A stretch of DNA of 64,000 nucleotides from Lutibacter sp. Hel_I_33_5 (GTDB taxonomy: Bacteria; Bacteroidota; Bacteroidia; Flavobacteriales; Flavobacteriaceae), in NCBI RefSeq assembly GCF_007827455.1, contig NZ_VISM01000001.1:2457501-2521500 (forward strand), written 5' to 3'. A model generated the notes under the pieces. That model did not search any database. It saw only the letters and a list, made by a program, of their open reading frames with translations, and was not told the DNA's origin. The translations under genes were made by a program, and so were the position numbers. Below, piece after piece: positions 29,101 through 35,913 of this stretch (positions are counted from its first letter, which is position 1; the number at the start of each line of letters is the position of its first letter).

Positions 29101-30124
29101 AATGAATGCGAACCTTTGCGTTTATAGTTTTAGTAGTATCGTCTAATTGGTCTATAGATTCATCATTGAGTTTTTCCTCATTTTTTCGTTCTTTGCTTGA
29201 AAAGTCTTTTAAAACCTTACCATATTCTAATGCTCTTGCACCAAAATGTGTCTCGTCAATAAGTAATAAATCAATTTGATTTTCAAATACTTCCTTATGT
29301 TTTGTTTTTATATCATCGCCTTGTAAATCTTGAAGTGTTAGAAATAAAGCGATGTTTTCATTTGCCTCAATTTTTTCTTTAATAATAGAATCACTTTGCA
29401 AAAGTGAGTTACTGTCTAAAAACGTAAATCCATCAAACTTTTTATGGCTTTCTACAGTTTTTTTCCATTCTTCTCTAACATCAGCTTTTGCCGAAACAAT
29501 TAAAACAATTTTTGCATTCATTTCTACTGCACAACACATTGAGGTAAATGATTTGCCAAAACGCATTACAGCATACATTAAAAGATTGTTTCTACCTTTG
29601 TTTAATGCATTTGTGAACCTTTCAATAGTCTCCTTTTGATTTGGTCTTGGCTCATAAGTTTCAGTTCTATTGTAAGTATGAACTATTGGAATATGACTGT
29701 CTTCAAATTTATAGAGCTGATATTTTGTGTCGTTATTTTTATGAGATTCTTTTATATCAATTATAGCATCATCTACGTCCTTTGGTGTAGTATCTTTGAA
29801 AAATTCATTTGAATAATATGGCATTGACTCTAAGGAATCAGGCAATAATCTAGACTTTTGAATATCGTTTTCTAAATATTTATGAACTGCAAAATCTCTA
29901 AAAAAAGTTTCTTCATCTATCTTTGCTACTTCTTGAAATTTCTTCTCTAGTTCAGGAAAATATTTTCTCCATTCATTAAGTCTTGTTTCTACTGGTCTGT
30001 AGGTATCGCCAATTTTTAAATAATTAGGAATTGTTCCAGTTGTGAAAGCGTAAATATGAGGCTCAACTCTTCCGATGATTAATTCCTCAAGTATTTGTAT
30101 ATCTAGTTGATTATTTTCTGCCAT
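26174..30124 (-). CDS. Cassette 6: fused nuclease-helicase-methyltransferase restriction enzyme
   Basis: 1316 aa single-chain restriction-modification enzyme. Residues about 24-95 resemble a GIY-YIG/T5orf172 nuclease (IYAFTTG, YLKIGDTYRPVETRL, FFRDF.VHKYL). A superfamily-2 helicase core follows, with a Walker A variant MRFGKS (about 184-189), DETH box (about 290) and LSGTPYR. The C-terminal half is an Eco57I-type adenine methyltransferase with motif I LLDIASKQGEF and motif IV NPPY (982-985), then a target-recognition-like region. A Glu/Asp-rich linker around residue 720-760 separates the halves. It overlaps the preceding gene by 14 bases. It probably cuts unmethylated foreign DNA; the recognition site is unknown. 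Confidence 0.8.
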   Translation of the reverse strand: MAENNQLDIQILEELIIGRVEPHIYAFTTGTIPNYLKIGDTYRPVETRLNEWRKYFPELEKKFQEVAKIDEETFFRDFAVHKYLENDIQKSRLLPDSLESMPYYSNEFFKDTTPKDVDDAIIDIKESHKNNDTKYQLYKFEDSHIPIVHTYNRTETYEPRPNQKETIERFTNALNKGRNNLLMYAVMRFGKSFTSMCCAVEMNAKIVLIVSAKADVREEWKKTVESHKKFDGFTFLDSNSLLQSDSIIKEKIEANENIALFLTLQDLQGDDIKTKHKEVFENQIDLLLIDETHFGARALEYGKVLKDFSSKERKNEEKLNDESIDQLDDTTKTINAKVRIHLSGTPYRILMNSEFTNDDIIAFYQFTNIAEDQENWNEQNLIKDEIKEWDNPYYGFPQMIRFAFNPNKSSRQRMEELKKAGITYAFAELLKPKSILKDNTNQLHKKFIYEQEIIDLLNVIDGKDEDDNLLSFLDYDKLKEGKMCRHMVCVLPYRASCDALEELIKSNEFKNLSSYEVINISGVENDKIYKDTQSVKSKIIKCESENKKTITLTVNRMLTGSTVPEWDTMLYLKDTASPQEYDQAIFRLQSQFIKVYKEPDGDIVKYNMKPQTLLVDFNPNRVFQMQEQKSQIYNVNVESNGNTELEERIKRELQISPIVVINNKKMVEVEPTDILDAVRKYSNERSVLDEATSISIDFSLLDIEAIKAVIEKQGGLKSRQGLEIEPSEGEGDDIDTGDEPDNSEKADEGDKDSKPSKDDEKIDYKGKFAMYYARILFFSFLTDSTVKSLQEIINAIINDENNLRIATHLNLEADILVLFQEHINPFILSELDYKISNINSLANDTTISPIERASNAMKKFSRLSDSEIVTPEIVTDKMMNSLPVDAIKETTLLLDIASKQGEFVYATYKKFGKKVANNFYSIPTSKIAYEFTRKVYKLLELEIKNIESNYTSYDLIKENDLIEDETIKINNNDMKFNVIVGNPPYQESDGGAQASARPIYHHFVNIAKQLDSNYTCIIMPTRWYAGGKGLDTFRDQMLNDKSVSELHDFLKPDIIFSNTNNRGGICFFLRDKSFDNSEDLTKVFTYNDNLIPTQSLRNLKTEDSDILIRHSIAVDILKKVKSNDKFESFQNIISSRKPFGLEGNIVKNKTIFRSTKNGLTSPILCYGRGKQVGFLNKEEITKNTNWIDKFKVFAPYANNIGTELNDDNLNAFVGEPNTISTETYIVIGADLDLKEQSAKNLTNYCFTKFTRFMHSIPKVSQHGTSKTYKFVPLQNFTSESDIDWSKSIEEIDKQLYEKYKLSKEEIEFIEKMIKPM

Positions 30125-31121
30125 TTATTGATTTCTTATTTTCTATTAGGTCAATAAACCTTAGTTTTTTCCCTTTTAAATCTTTGTTTGACCAGTCCAT
30201 AACTAAACAGTAAATTCCATTATGTTCAAGCATATTGTTGTTAAGACAGCCTTTACAAAATGAATTGTCTGTTTCTTCTTCTCCAAATAGGTTAACTGAT
30301 TTTGTTTTTATTTCACCACAAGAGAATGGAACAACACCTTTTAAACCATCCATTTGCCAAACATTCCAAGAAATTATATATGCTATCTCTTGAATTGATT
30401 TAAGTAAAGGTTCTTTTCTGAATTTATGTTTGTAGTTTTCAATGAAAGTAAATAGCATTGACTCTCTTGCTAATAACAAACTGTCACCTTGCCATTCATA
30501 AGCATAAGTATTTTTATAAGCAGACTTTATTGCCTTAAGCCATTCACTAGAATCATCAACATTTTCGTTTATAACTCTTAGTTTTCTATCTAATAAACCA
30601 ATCCTGCTTTCAATCTTAATGAACTTACCTGTTGTAGTATCGTATCTACTTGTTATGTATGGTGCTTCTCCACAAGAAATTTCAAGTCGAGTATCATTTA
30701 CATAATCTATCCAAGTCTTATTTTTGGGGAATTCAATTTTTGTTTGGTTAGTTTTCCATTTTTTTTCATCTGGAATTTCTTTATTGAAAACATTTTTTCT
30801 TTCGAACCAAGCATTATCTATTAAGTTATTTTGTGCATTACATATCCAAGATGGTGTAAATACTTCAGCCATTTTTTTTACTCTGGAATGTTGTAATATT
30901 TGGTCTTTTTGAACCCTTGGCATTATTACATTTCCATTTATACCAGTAATATGCTCAGATTGAATCTGATTACATTCTAAATATTGTTCTCCCAAATGCT
31001 CATAATTACTTGTTGCCCAAATAATGTTTTTTTGAGTTGTTTGGTCTCGTAAAAGAATATCCAAAACTTTTGGATATTTTTCTAAGATTTCATTTTCTAA
31101 TATGTCTATTTCCGTCCTCAA
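30111..31121 (-). CDS. Cassette 6: N6-DNA-methylase-like subunit
   Basis: 336 aa. It contains AEVFTPSWICNAQNN, EISCGEAPYITSRYD and SWNVWQMDGLKG, blocks found in annotated restriction-modification M-like subunits that accompany the large fused enzyme. A standard DPPY/NPPY catalytic tetrad is not evident, so it may be a specificity, accessory or degenerate methylase unit rather than an active enzyme. A CxxC-like pair (SFCKGCL) near residue 300 may bind metal. It overlaps the HTH gene by 4 bases and the big enzyme by 14, so the three genes are one operon. Confidence 0.65.
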   Translation of the reverse strand: MRTEIDILENEILEKYPKVLDILLRDQTTQKNIIWATSNYEHLGEQYLECNQIQSEHITGINGNVIMPRVQKDQILQHSRVKKMAEVFTPSWICNAQNNLIDNAWFERKNVFNKEIPDEKKWKTNQTKIEFPKNKTWIDYVNDTRLEISCGEAPYITSRYDTTTGKFIKIESRIGLLDRKLRVINENVDDSSEWLKAIKSAYKNTYAYEWQGDSLLLARESMLFTFIENYKHKFRKEPLLKSIQEIAYIISWNVWQMDGLKGVVPFSCGEIKTKSVNLFGEEETDNSFCKGCLNNNMLEHNGIYCLVMDWSNKDLKGKKLRFIDLIENKKSINGRK

Positions 31122-31318
31122 TTCAGCTCTTTTATTGGCACTAGTAATTCTTTTGCTTCAACATTTAAGATTTCAGCAATTTTGTATAAATCCTCTAAAC
31201 TTGGTTGTCTCCTGTTTTGTGCATAAGAGTTAACCATATTGTAACTTTTTTCTAGTTTTTCAGCTAGCCATTTTTGCTTAATTCCTTTTTCGTCTAAAAC
31301 CTCTTTAATTCGGTTCAT
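31118..31318 (-). CDS. Cassette 6: XRE-type HTH controller protein
   Basis: 66 aa, almost entirely one HTH_3 domain (IKQKWLAEKLEKSYNMVNSY, recognition helix region NRRQPSLEDL). Size and position as first gene of the restriction operon match controller (C) proteins, which delay restriction until methylation is established. Two matching palindromes lie 22-63 bases upstream of its start and are likely its own operators. Confidence 0.85.
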   Translation of the reverse strand: MNRIKEVLDEKGIKQKWLAEKLEKSYNMVNSYAQNRRQPSLEDLYKIAEILNVEAKELLVPIKELN

Positions 31319-31339
31319 AATTGAATTATTTATTTCAGT

Positions 31340-31381
31340 TTACTAAAGTAAGAAGAATTATTAATTATCTCACTAAATGAG
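31340..31381. promoter_or_regulatory. Paired palindromes, candidate C-box operators
   Basis: TTACTAAAGTAA (31340-31351) and CTCACTAAATGAG (31369-31381) are two dyads sharing the ACTAAA core, with centres about 30 bases apart. They lie directly upstream of the controller gene, where C-protein operators are found. They leave room for a promoter between them and the start codon. Confidence 0.6.
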
Positions 31382-31496
31382 TATTAAAATAATCACTATG
31401 TTTGGGTGAGTGTTGGAAAAAGGCAAGCTCTTTTTATTTTGTGAGGCACGAGCAAAATGAAATGTGCTTGACTGTGCGGTTGGCTTTTCAGAGCTT

Positions 31497-31630
31497 GTGG
31501 CTAACGGTCTAGTATAAGAATAGTAGCGAATTTTCACGCATTAACTTTTCGGTTAACACAGACCTTTTTTATATTTACTTACTTTCGGTTTAGCGACTAA
31601 ACCGCTATTATTTTTATACATTGTTGGCAA
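31497..31630 (-). repeat. attC-like site 5 (end of the S41 peptidase cassette)
   Basis: 134-bp site. Boxes GTGGCTAAC (31497-31505) and GTTGGCAA (31623-31630). Outer stem GTATAAGAATAGTAGCG / CGCTATTATTTTTATAC, 17 bp with the same two G.T wobbles on the plus strand. The interior contains the dyads CGGTTAACACAG and CGGTTTAGCGACTAAACCG. Confidence 0.75.
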
Positions 31631-31633
31631 TAG

Positions 31634-33055
31634 TTATTTTCCTGATTTCTCTTTTTCAAGTTCTATGACTAATTCAATTGCTTTGTCTTTTTTGTTTTTT
31701 AAATCATTTGTTAGTTGGTCTAAAAACTCATCTTTATTTGTTGAATATTCCAATGGATAATCTGCGGAAATTCCCACATTTTCATAGTTTTTGCCTTTTA
31801 AATCTTGATAAACTTCGTTAGATAATTCGTATTCCCAACCATTTGGAAGTTCTTTATCTAAAGTCGATGAAAAAATTCCTTCTGTTGTCGAGCCAATTCT
31901 TTTGAAATTGGAATTAGCTAAAGATGCTAAAACAAGAATTTCGGAAGCACTTGCTGTTAAATTACTTGTTAGCAAATATACGTTTCCATTAAAATGATTT
32001 TTTGACGGAATAATTTTAAACTTTTGAGGATTTGCAAAACCTTTTTCTATTCTTGCTTTTTTTGTGTAAGCCAATTTTTCTTTATCGGAAAAGTGGTTTA
32101 AAATGTCAAGTGCAACAGCATCTTTTCCGCCACCATTAAAACGCAAATCCAAAATATAACTTTTTGCTTGTGGTAAGTTTTTAATTATTGAATTCAATAT
32201 TTTGTTGATTCCGTCAACTTCGTCTTGCCTTTGTAATTCATCTTTTCTATTCTCTGCTTTTTCCCAATATTGACCATAGAAATTTCTTAAATCTAAATCT
32301 TTCTCCAAATTATAATCCGCTAACATTAGCATAGAATTGATTTGAATGTAACCTACATTTTTCTTGATAAGTCCGTAACGAACCATTCCTGCATTGTAAT
32401 TACGTAAACTATCAACATAAAATTCAGCAATTTCTTTGTTGAGATTAAATTCGTCCAATTTAGAATACTTTTCTTCTTGTTCTTTAATTTTATTTTTATA
32501 CTCGTTTTCAATTTTTTCGGGTACTTCCATTTTGACGTGTCCATCATTTAGAATTGCAATCATTTCCTTAAAAATTGTATAAAGTTCTAAATCTGTGGTG
32601 TTCTCGTTTACTTTAGGTTTGTATTTTTTATAGACTTCTTTCCAATTAATGTCTTTAATATCAAAAGATGCGTAATGTTCATTGAATGTATCCCAAAACA
32701 CTTGAAAGTTAATTTTTGGGTCGTTATTTAATTCGCTCGTAGTTTTACAGAGATTTGGTAATTTCTCTAATCTAGTAAATAGCCAATCATCATTTCCGTG
32801 TTGAATTGTTAATGTTTCTTTTGAATAGTTTGTGACTTTTCCAAAATCTAAAATATGTTCTTTAAAAGATAAATTACAATCTTGCTTTGAAATATTATAA
32901 ACGCTTATAATTGTGTCATTCAATTCGATAATATTTCCATATCCAATTTGTTTCCAAAATCCGTCTGGTTTCGGTTTTTCGTTTGATACTTTTTCATTAC
33001 ACGAACACAGAATAAAAAATAATATAAAGACTGATAAAAATTTAATGTTTTTCAT
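31634..33055 (-). CDS. Cassette 5: S41-family peptidase lipoprotein
   Basis: 473 aa with a lipobox (ILCSC, Cys 19). The S41/CtpA-like catalytic core lies in the C-terminal half: VGYIQINSM (about 234), ILDLRFNGGG (301-310), VYLLTSNLTASASEIL with the probable nucleophile Ser around 369, and a STTEGIFSSTL loop. There is no PDZ domain, unlike classical CtpA. It is probably a cell-envelope serine protease of unknown substrate. The stop codon lies 3 bases from the attC-like box, the usual compact cassette arrangement. Confidence 0.85.
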   Translation of the reverse strand: MKNIKFLSVFILFFILCSCNEKVSNEKPKPDGFWKQIGYGNIIELNDTIISVYNISKQDCNLSFKEHILDFGKVTNYSKETLTIQHGNDDWLFTRLEKLPNLCKTTSELNNDPKINFQVFWDTFNEHYASFDIKDINWKEVYKKYKPKVNENTTDLELYTIFKEMIAILNDGHVKMEVPEKIENEYKNKIKEQEEKYSKLDEFNLNKEIAEFYVDSLRNYNAGMVRYGLIKKNVGYIQINSMLMLADYNLEKDLDLRNFYGQYWEKAENRKDELQRQDEVDGINKILNSIIKNLPQAKSYILDLRFNGGGKDAVALDILNHFSDKEKLAYTKKARIEKGFANPQKFKIIPSKNHFNGNVYLLTSNLTASASEILVLASLANSNFKRIGSTTEGIFSSTLDKELPNGWEYELSNEVYQDLKGKNYENVGISADYPLEYSTNKDEFLDQLTNDLKNKKDKAIELVIELEKEKSGK

Positions 33056-33080
33056 TCTGTTTCTTGGTTTGTTTTAATTA

Positions 33081-33281
33081 TTGCCAACGGTCTTGTGTAT
33101 GAAACGTAGCGTATAAATAAACACTAACTTTTCGGATTAACACAGAGCCGAATTTTTATATTTTGTTTTTAATTTTTCTCTTTTTAAAAGCCAAATTAAA
33201 AATTTGGCGGACTTTTTAAATATACACAAACCTTTCGATTAAGCACTTATTAGCTATGTTTTATACACCGTGTTGTGTACA
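33081..33281 (-). repeat. attC-like site 4 (end of the 174-aa hypothetical cassette)
   Basis: 201-bp site of the longer subfamily. Boxes TTGCCAAC (33081-33088) and GTTGTGTACA (33272-33281). Outer stem GTGTATGAAACGTAGC / GCTATGTTTTATACAC with G.T wobbles at the two usual positions. The interior shares the AAATTAAAAATTTGGCGGAC block with site 6. Confidence 0.75.
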
Positions 33282-33282
33282 G

Positions 33283-33807
33283 TTATTTTTTCATATTGTC
33301 AAATGTCAAAACTACTTTCGGTTTTTGAGCATCCATAAACATTTTACTTCTACCAAATAGACAAATTTTTCCAATTTCGTTAAATACGTTGTGTTCTCCG
33401 TTTGAGTTAATCAGAACTTCTGCAGTACAAATTCCGTCAAGATGATTTTCGTCAATATATTTCCAATGATTTTCAATTTCGTCTTTAAAAACAATATTAA
33501 AAGCAGGTTCATTATATTGAATTGTATAATTTCCGTCATCCATTTCTGTCGGATTAAAATCAGGATGAGCGTTGTAAATCTTATCAAGTATTTCTATAGC
33601 AGAAGAGTTAATATCTGAAACTCTTTCCGGAAACATTATTACAGTTCCATTTTCAAAAACAGCAATTTGTATTTTTTTATCGGTGTAATACTTAGATTTT
33701 TCTAAAATCAAATTCAAATCGATAGGCAAGTTCGGTTTCCATTTCGGTTTAGGTGGAAAGTCAATTACTTCTTTTTTTTTGTTAAATAGTTTATCAAATA
33801 TTCCCAT
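33283..33807 (-). CDS. Cassette 4: hypothetical protein
   Basis: 174 aa, no recognised domain. It starts MGIFDKLFNKKKE, a basic amphipathic N-terminus seen in many small cytoplasmic proteins, followed by a proline-rich KPKWKPNLPID linker and a mixed alpha/beta region with several acidic stretches. No signal peptide or membrane segment. The stop codon is immediately before the TGTACACAAC box. Orphan genes of this kind are usual in integron cassettes. Confidence 0.7.
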   Translation of the reverse strand: MGIFDKLFNKKKEVIDFPPKPKWKPNLPIDLNLILEKSKYYTDKKIQIAVFENGTVIMFPERVSDINSSAIEILDKIYNAHPDFNPTEMDDGNYTIQYNEPAFNIVFKDEIENHWKYIDENHLDGICTAEVLINSNGEHNVFNEIGKICLFGRSKMFMDAQKPKVVLTFDNMKK

Positions 33808-33827
33808 TCGTTCGAGTTTGTTTTAAT

Positions 33828-33956
33828 TGTACACAACGTTGTTGTGTATGGTTAGTTGCGTGGTTAAGCAACTAAGTTAACAAACATTTACGAACCCGTG
33901 AAAATTCCGCAGGAATTTTCGTAAGTAGGTAAGAACCAAGCAATTAATTATACACG
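33828..33956 (-). repeat. attC-like site 3, larger part, split by the IS110 element
   Basis: Box TGTACACAAC (33828-33837), outer stem GTGTATGGTTAGTTGC / GCAATTAATTATACAC ending at 33955, and inner hairpin GAAAATTCC-GCA-GGAATTTTC. The missing final box GTTAGGCAAC is found on the far side of the IS at 35186-35195. Joining ATTATACACG to TTGTTAGGC gives the same order seen in uninterrupted sites 1 and 2. Confidence 0.7.
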
Positions 33957-34013
33957 GCTTAAGTTAGCATTTTAATAAAAAGGTTAAATTAAGCAATATA
34001 AATTAGAAAGCAC

Positions 34014-34153
34014 AGAAGAGAGGATTAAGGTTATTATATACGGAGAGACTATTGATCTCGTCAACATTGAAAATCCCCTCTCTTTTCTACACAGATTTCG
34101 TACAGTTTTATGAGGCTTCAGACCTCGATTTTAAGTCGTTGAAACTTGCGTAG
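34014..34153 (+). ncRNA. Candidate bridge RNA of the IS110 element
   Basis: The non-coding DNA upstream of the transposase folds into two stem-internal-loop-hairpin units, as in IS110 bridge RNAs. Unit 1: stem 34014-34026 with 34072-34088, distal hairpin GAGA/TCTC (34045-34059), left loop containing ATTATATACG. This matches the target flank ATTATACACG with one wobble-compatible change. Unit 2: outer CTAC/GTAG, distal hairpin GAGG/CCTC (34112-34126); the left loop has ACAGT, as at the IS right end (35176-35180), and the right loop has AACTT, complementary to AAGTT at the left end (33961-33965). Structure and guides are by eye. Confidence 0.55.
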
Positions 34154-34180
34154 GTTGTCCTTTCGTTAAAACATTTTCTT

Positions 34181-35152
34181 ATGAATAAAGATATTAAATA
34201 TTTTGGAATAGACATTAGTCATTTAGTATTTGATGTTACAGATTCTTCTGGTAATTACTATCAGTTTAAAAACAATGTAACTGGATTTAAAAAATTTGTA
34301 AAACATCTAGATTACAATAGTCATTGTGTAATGGAAGCTACAGGTTATTACCATTACAGGTTGGCTTATTTTTTACAGGAAAACAGTATAAAAGTTTCAG
34401 TAGAAAACCCTCTGTCGGTGAAACGCTTTATCCAGATGAAGTTATCAAAAATAAAGACAGATAAAAGCGATTCAAGATTGATTTGTGAGTATGCAAAACA
34501 AGTTGAATTAAAGTTATGGCAAGGTAATTCAAAACATCAGTTAGAATGCTTACAAATGACAAGACTTCTTTCTGTGTATACAAAACAGAGTACTATGTTA
34601 AAAAACAAAATACATGGAGAAGAAGTTTTGGGCAATCCAAGTAAAGTAGTTACGAGCTCATTAAAAAGTAGTTTGAGACAGGTAACAAAACAAATAGAAA
34701 AGGTAGAAGCAGCATTATTAATTTTAGTAAGAAAGCTACATCAAGATGTTTTAACACGCTTAAAAACAATACCTGGAATTGGAAATAAAACAGCGCTAAT
34801 GCTAGTTGTTTTAACAGATGGATTTGATCGTTTTAAAAGCGGAAGTGAATTGTGTAGTTATGCTGGATTAACTCCTGTAATTAGACAAAGTGGAAGTAGT
34901 ATAAATGGACGAGCCAGAATAAGTAAAATAGGCAACCAGAAGCTTCGAAATTTATTATTTATGTGCAGTTTTAATGCTTGTAAATACAACAAGGCTTGTA
35001 GAGAAATTTATGAACGAATAGTTGCCAAAGGAAAGAGTAAAAAATTAGCATTAATAGCGGTGTGTAATAAACTATTAAAACAAGCATTTGCCATTGCTAA
35101 ATCAGGATTAATATATGATGATACTTATAGAAGTACTTTAGTGAATATTTAA
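34181..35152 (+). CDS. IS110-family transposase (DEDD recombinase)
   Basis: 323 aa. The N-terminal DEDD (RuvC-like) domain shows D11 in FGIDIS, E52 in VMEATGYY and the TDKSDSR pair (about D94/D97). The C-terminal Transposase_20 domain has the LKTIPGIGNKTALML helix-hairpin-helix and the likely Ser nucleophile S237 in RQSGSS. All catalytic positions appear present, so the element may be active. IS110 enzymes join IS and target under direction of a bridge RNA. Confidence 0.93.
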   Translation: MNKDIKYFGIDISHLVFDVTDSSGNYYQFKNNVTGFKKFVKHLDYNSHCVMEATGYYHYRLAYFLQENSIKVSVENPLSVKRFIQMKLSKIKTDKSDSRLICEYAKQVELKLWQGNSKHQLECLQMTRLLSVYTKQSTMLKNKIHGEEVLGNPSKVVTSSLKSSLRQVTKQIEKVEAALLILVRKLHQDVLTRLKTIPGIGNKTALMLVVLTDGFDRFKSGSELCSYAGLTPVIRQSGSSINGRARISKIGNQKLRNLLFMCSFNACKYNKACREIYERIVAKGKSKKLALIAVCNKLLKQAFAIAKSGLIYDDTYRSTLVNI

Positions 35153-35186
35153 TGAGTTTTTACTTGTTTTTTACCACAGTACTTTG

Positions 35187-35504
35187 TTAGGCAACGTTTT
35201 TTAATTCGGTTAATTTTTCTGATAAAAATTCCGTTATTATATTATTCAATTCCGATTTTTTTATTTTTTCGATAATCTTATATTCAGATTTCTCCGTTTT
35301 AAAAATAAGAAATTCTATTTCCAAATATTCCATTTCTCCATTTGAGTAATAAAATATTTCTCCAGCAAAATTATTCGTTTCAAATTTTATTCCTTCGCTA
35401 GATGGATAATATATGGATTTACTAAATTTCGCATATTTCAATTCCGAAACTTTATAAATATTATGTTCCTCAAAAGTTTTGGAAATGATTTTCAAGTATT
35501 CCAT
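35187..35504 (-). CDS. Cassette 3: small hypothetical protein (second gene)
   Basis: 105 aa, no recognised family. It is rich in aromatic and acidic residues (IYYPSSEGIKF, IFYYSNGEMEYLEIEFLIF), resembling immunity- or antitoxin-like small proteins, but this is only a resemblance. The stop codon TAA is formed inside the cassette box GTTGCCTAAC. The IS110 element lies directly after that box, so any transcript running on toward cassette 4 would cross the IS in antisense. Confidence 0.6.
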   Translation of the reverse strand: MEYLKIISKTFEEHNIYKVSELKYAKFSKSIYYPSSEGIKFETNNFAGEIFYYSNGEMEYLEIEFLIFKTEKSEYKIIEKIKKSELNNIITEFLSEKLTELKNVA

Positions 35505-35507
35505 ATT

Positions 35508-35771
35508 TCAAATTTTCAAGTCCTCGATTACTTTTTCTAATTCGATTTTGAAATTTCTCCATTCAGAATATTCTTTATCAGGAATGGTACTAAAATCAAT
35601 ATCTTCTGTTACTTTACTAATCCCAAATTTGTTTTCGTCAAGTTGAATACAGTAAAAATCCTTATTTATCCAAACATCAACCATAAATGCACCAGAGTCA
35701 AAAGAATGAATTTCGTGTCGAATTCCTTTATGTTTAATTAATTCCGATATTTTGTCGACGTACTGTTTCAT
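35508..35771 (-). CDS. Cassette 3: small hypothetical protein (first gene)
   Basis: 87 aa, no recognised family; short alpha/beta protein with FMVDVWINKDFYCIQL and a C-terminal helix. It begins 6 bases from the cassette start box and ends 3 bases before the next small gene, so both are one two-gene cassette. Paired small genes in cassettes are often toxin-antitoxin or immunity modules, but nothing in either sequence proves this. Confidence 0.6.
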   Translation of the reverse strand: MKQYVDKISELIKHKGIRHEIHSFDSGAFMVDVWINKDFYCIQLDENKFGISKVTEDIDFSTIPDKEYSEWRNFKIELEKVIEDLKI

Positions 35772-35776
35772 CTAAT

Positions 35777-35913
35777 GTTGCCTAACGGTTTTGTGTATGA
35801 TTAGTGGCGTGTTTAAGCACCTAATTTAGCAAATAAAAACCGAATAGAAAATCCGCGAGGATTTTCGTAAGTAAGCTTGAACTAGCCATTAATTATACAC
35901 GTTGTTGTAAGCA
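35777..35913 (-). repeat. attC-like site 2 (end of the DUF723-like cassette)
   Basis: 137 bp. Boxes GTTGCCTAAC (35777-35786) and GTTGTAAGCA (35904-35913). Outer stem GTGTATGATTAGTGGC / GCCATTAATTATACAC with two G.T wobbles; inner hairpin GAAAATCC-GCGA-GGATTTTC. Over 90 percent identical to site 1 although the flanking cassettes are unrelated. Confidence 0.8.

Larger units (their letters stand above)
33957..35183 (+). mobile_element. IS110-family insertion sequence inside attC-like site 3
   Basis: About 1.23 kb. Borders are estimated from where the attC-like sequence stops (after TACACG) and resumes (before TTGTTAGG); they could shift by a few bases because IS110 elements lack clear terminal inverted repeats. 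It has 224 bases of structured DNA before the transposase and a short tail after it, as in the IS110 group. It is the only cargo on the plus strand inside the array. Confidence 0.75.

Noticed and set aside
33283..33807. A toxin assignment for the 174-aa cassette protein
   Set aside because: No motif supports it; gene size and cassette location are not enough.
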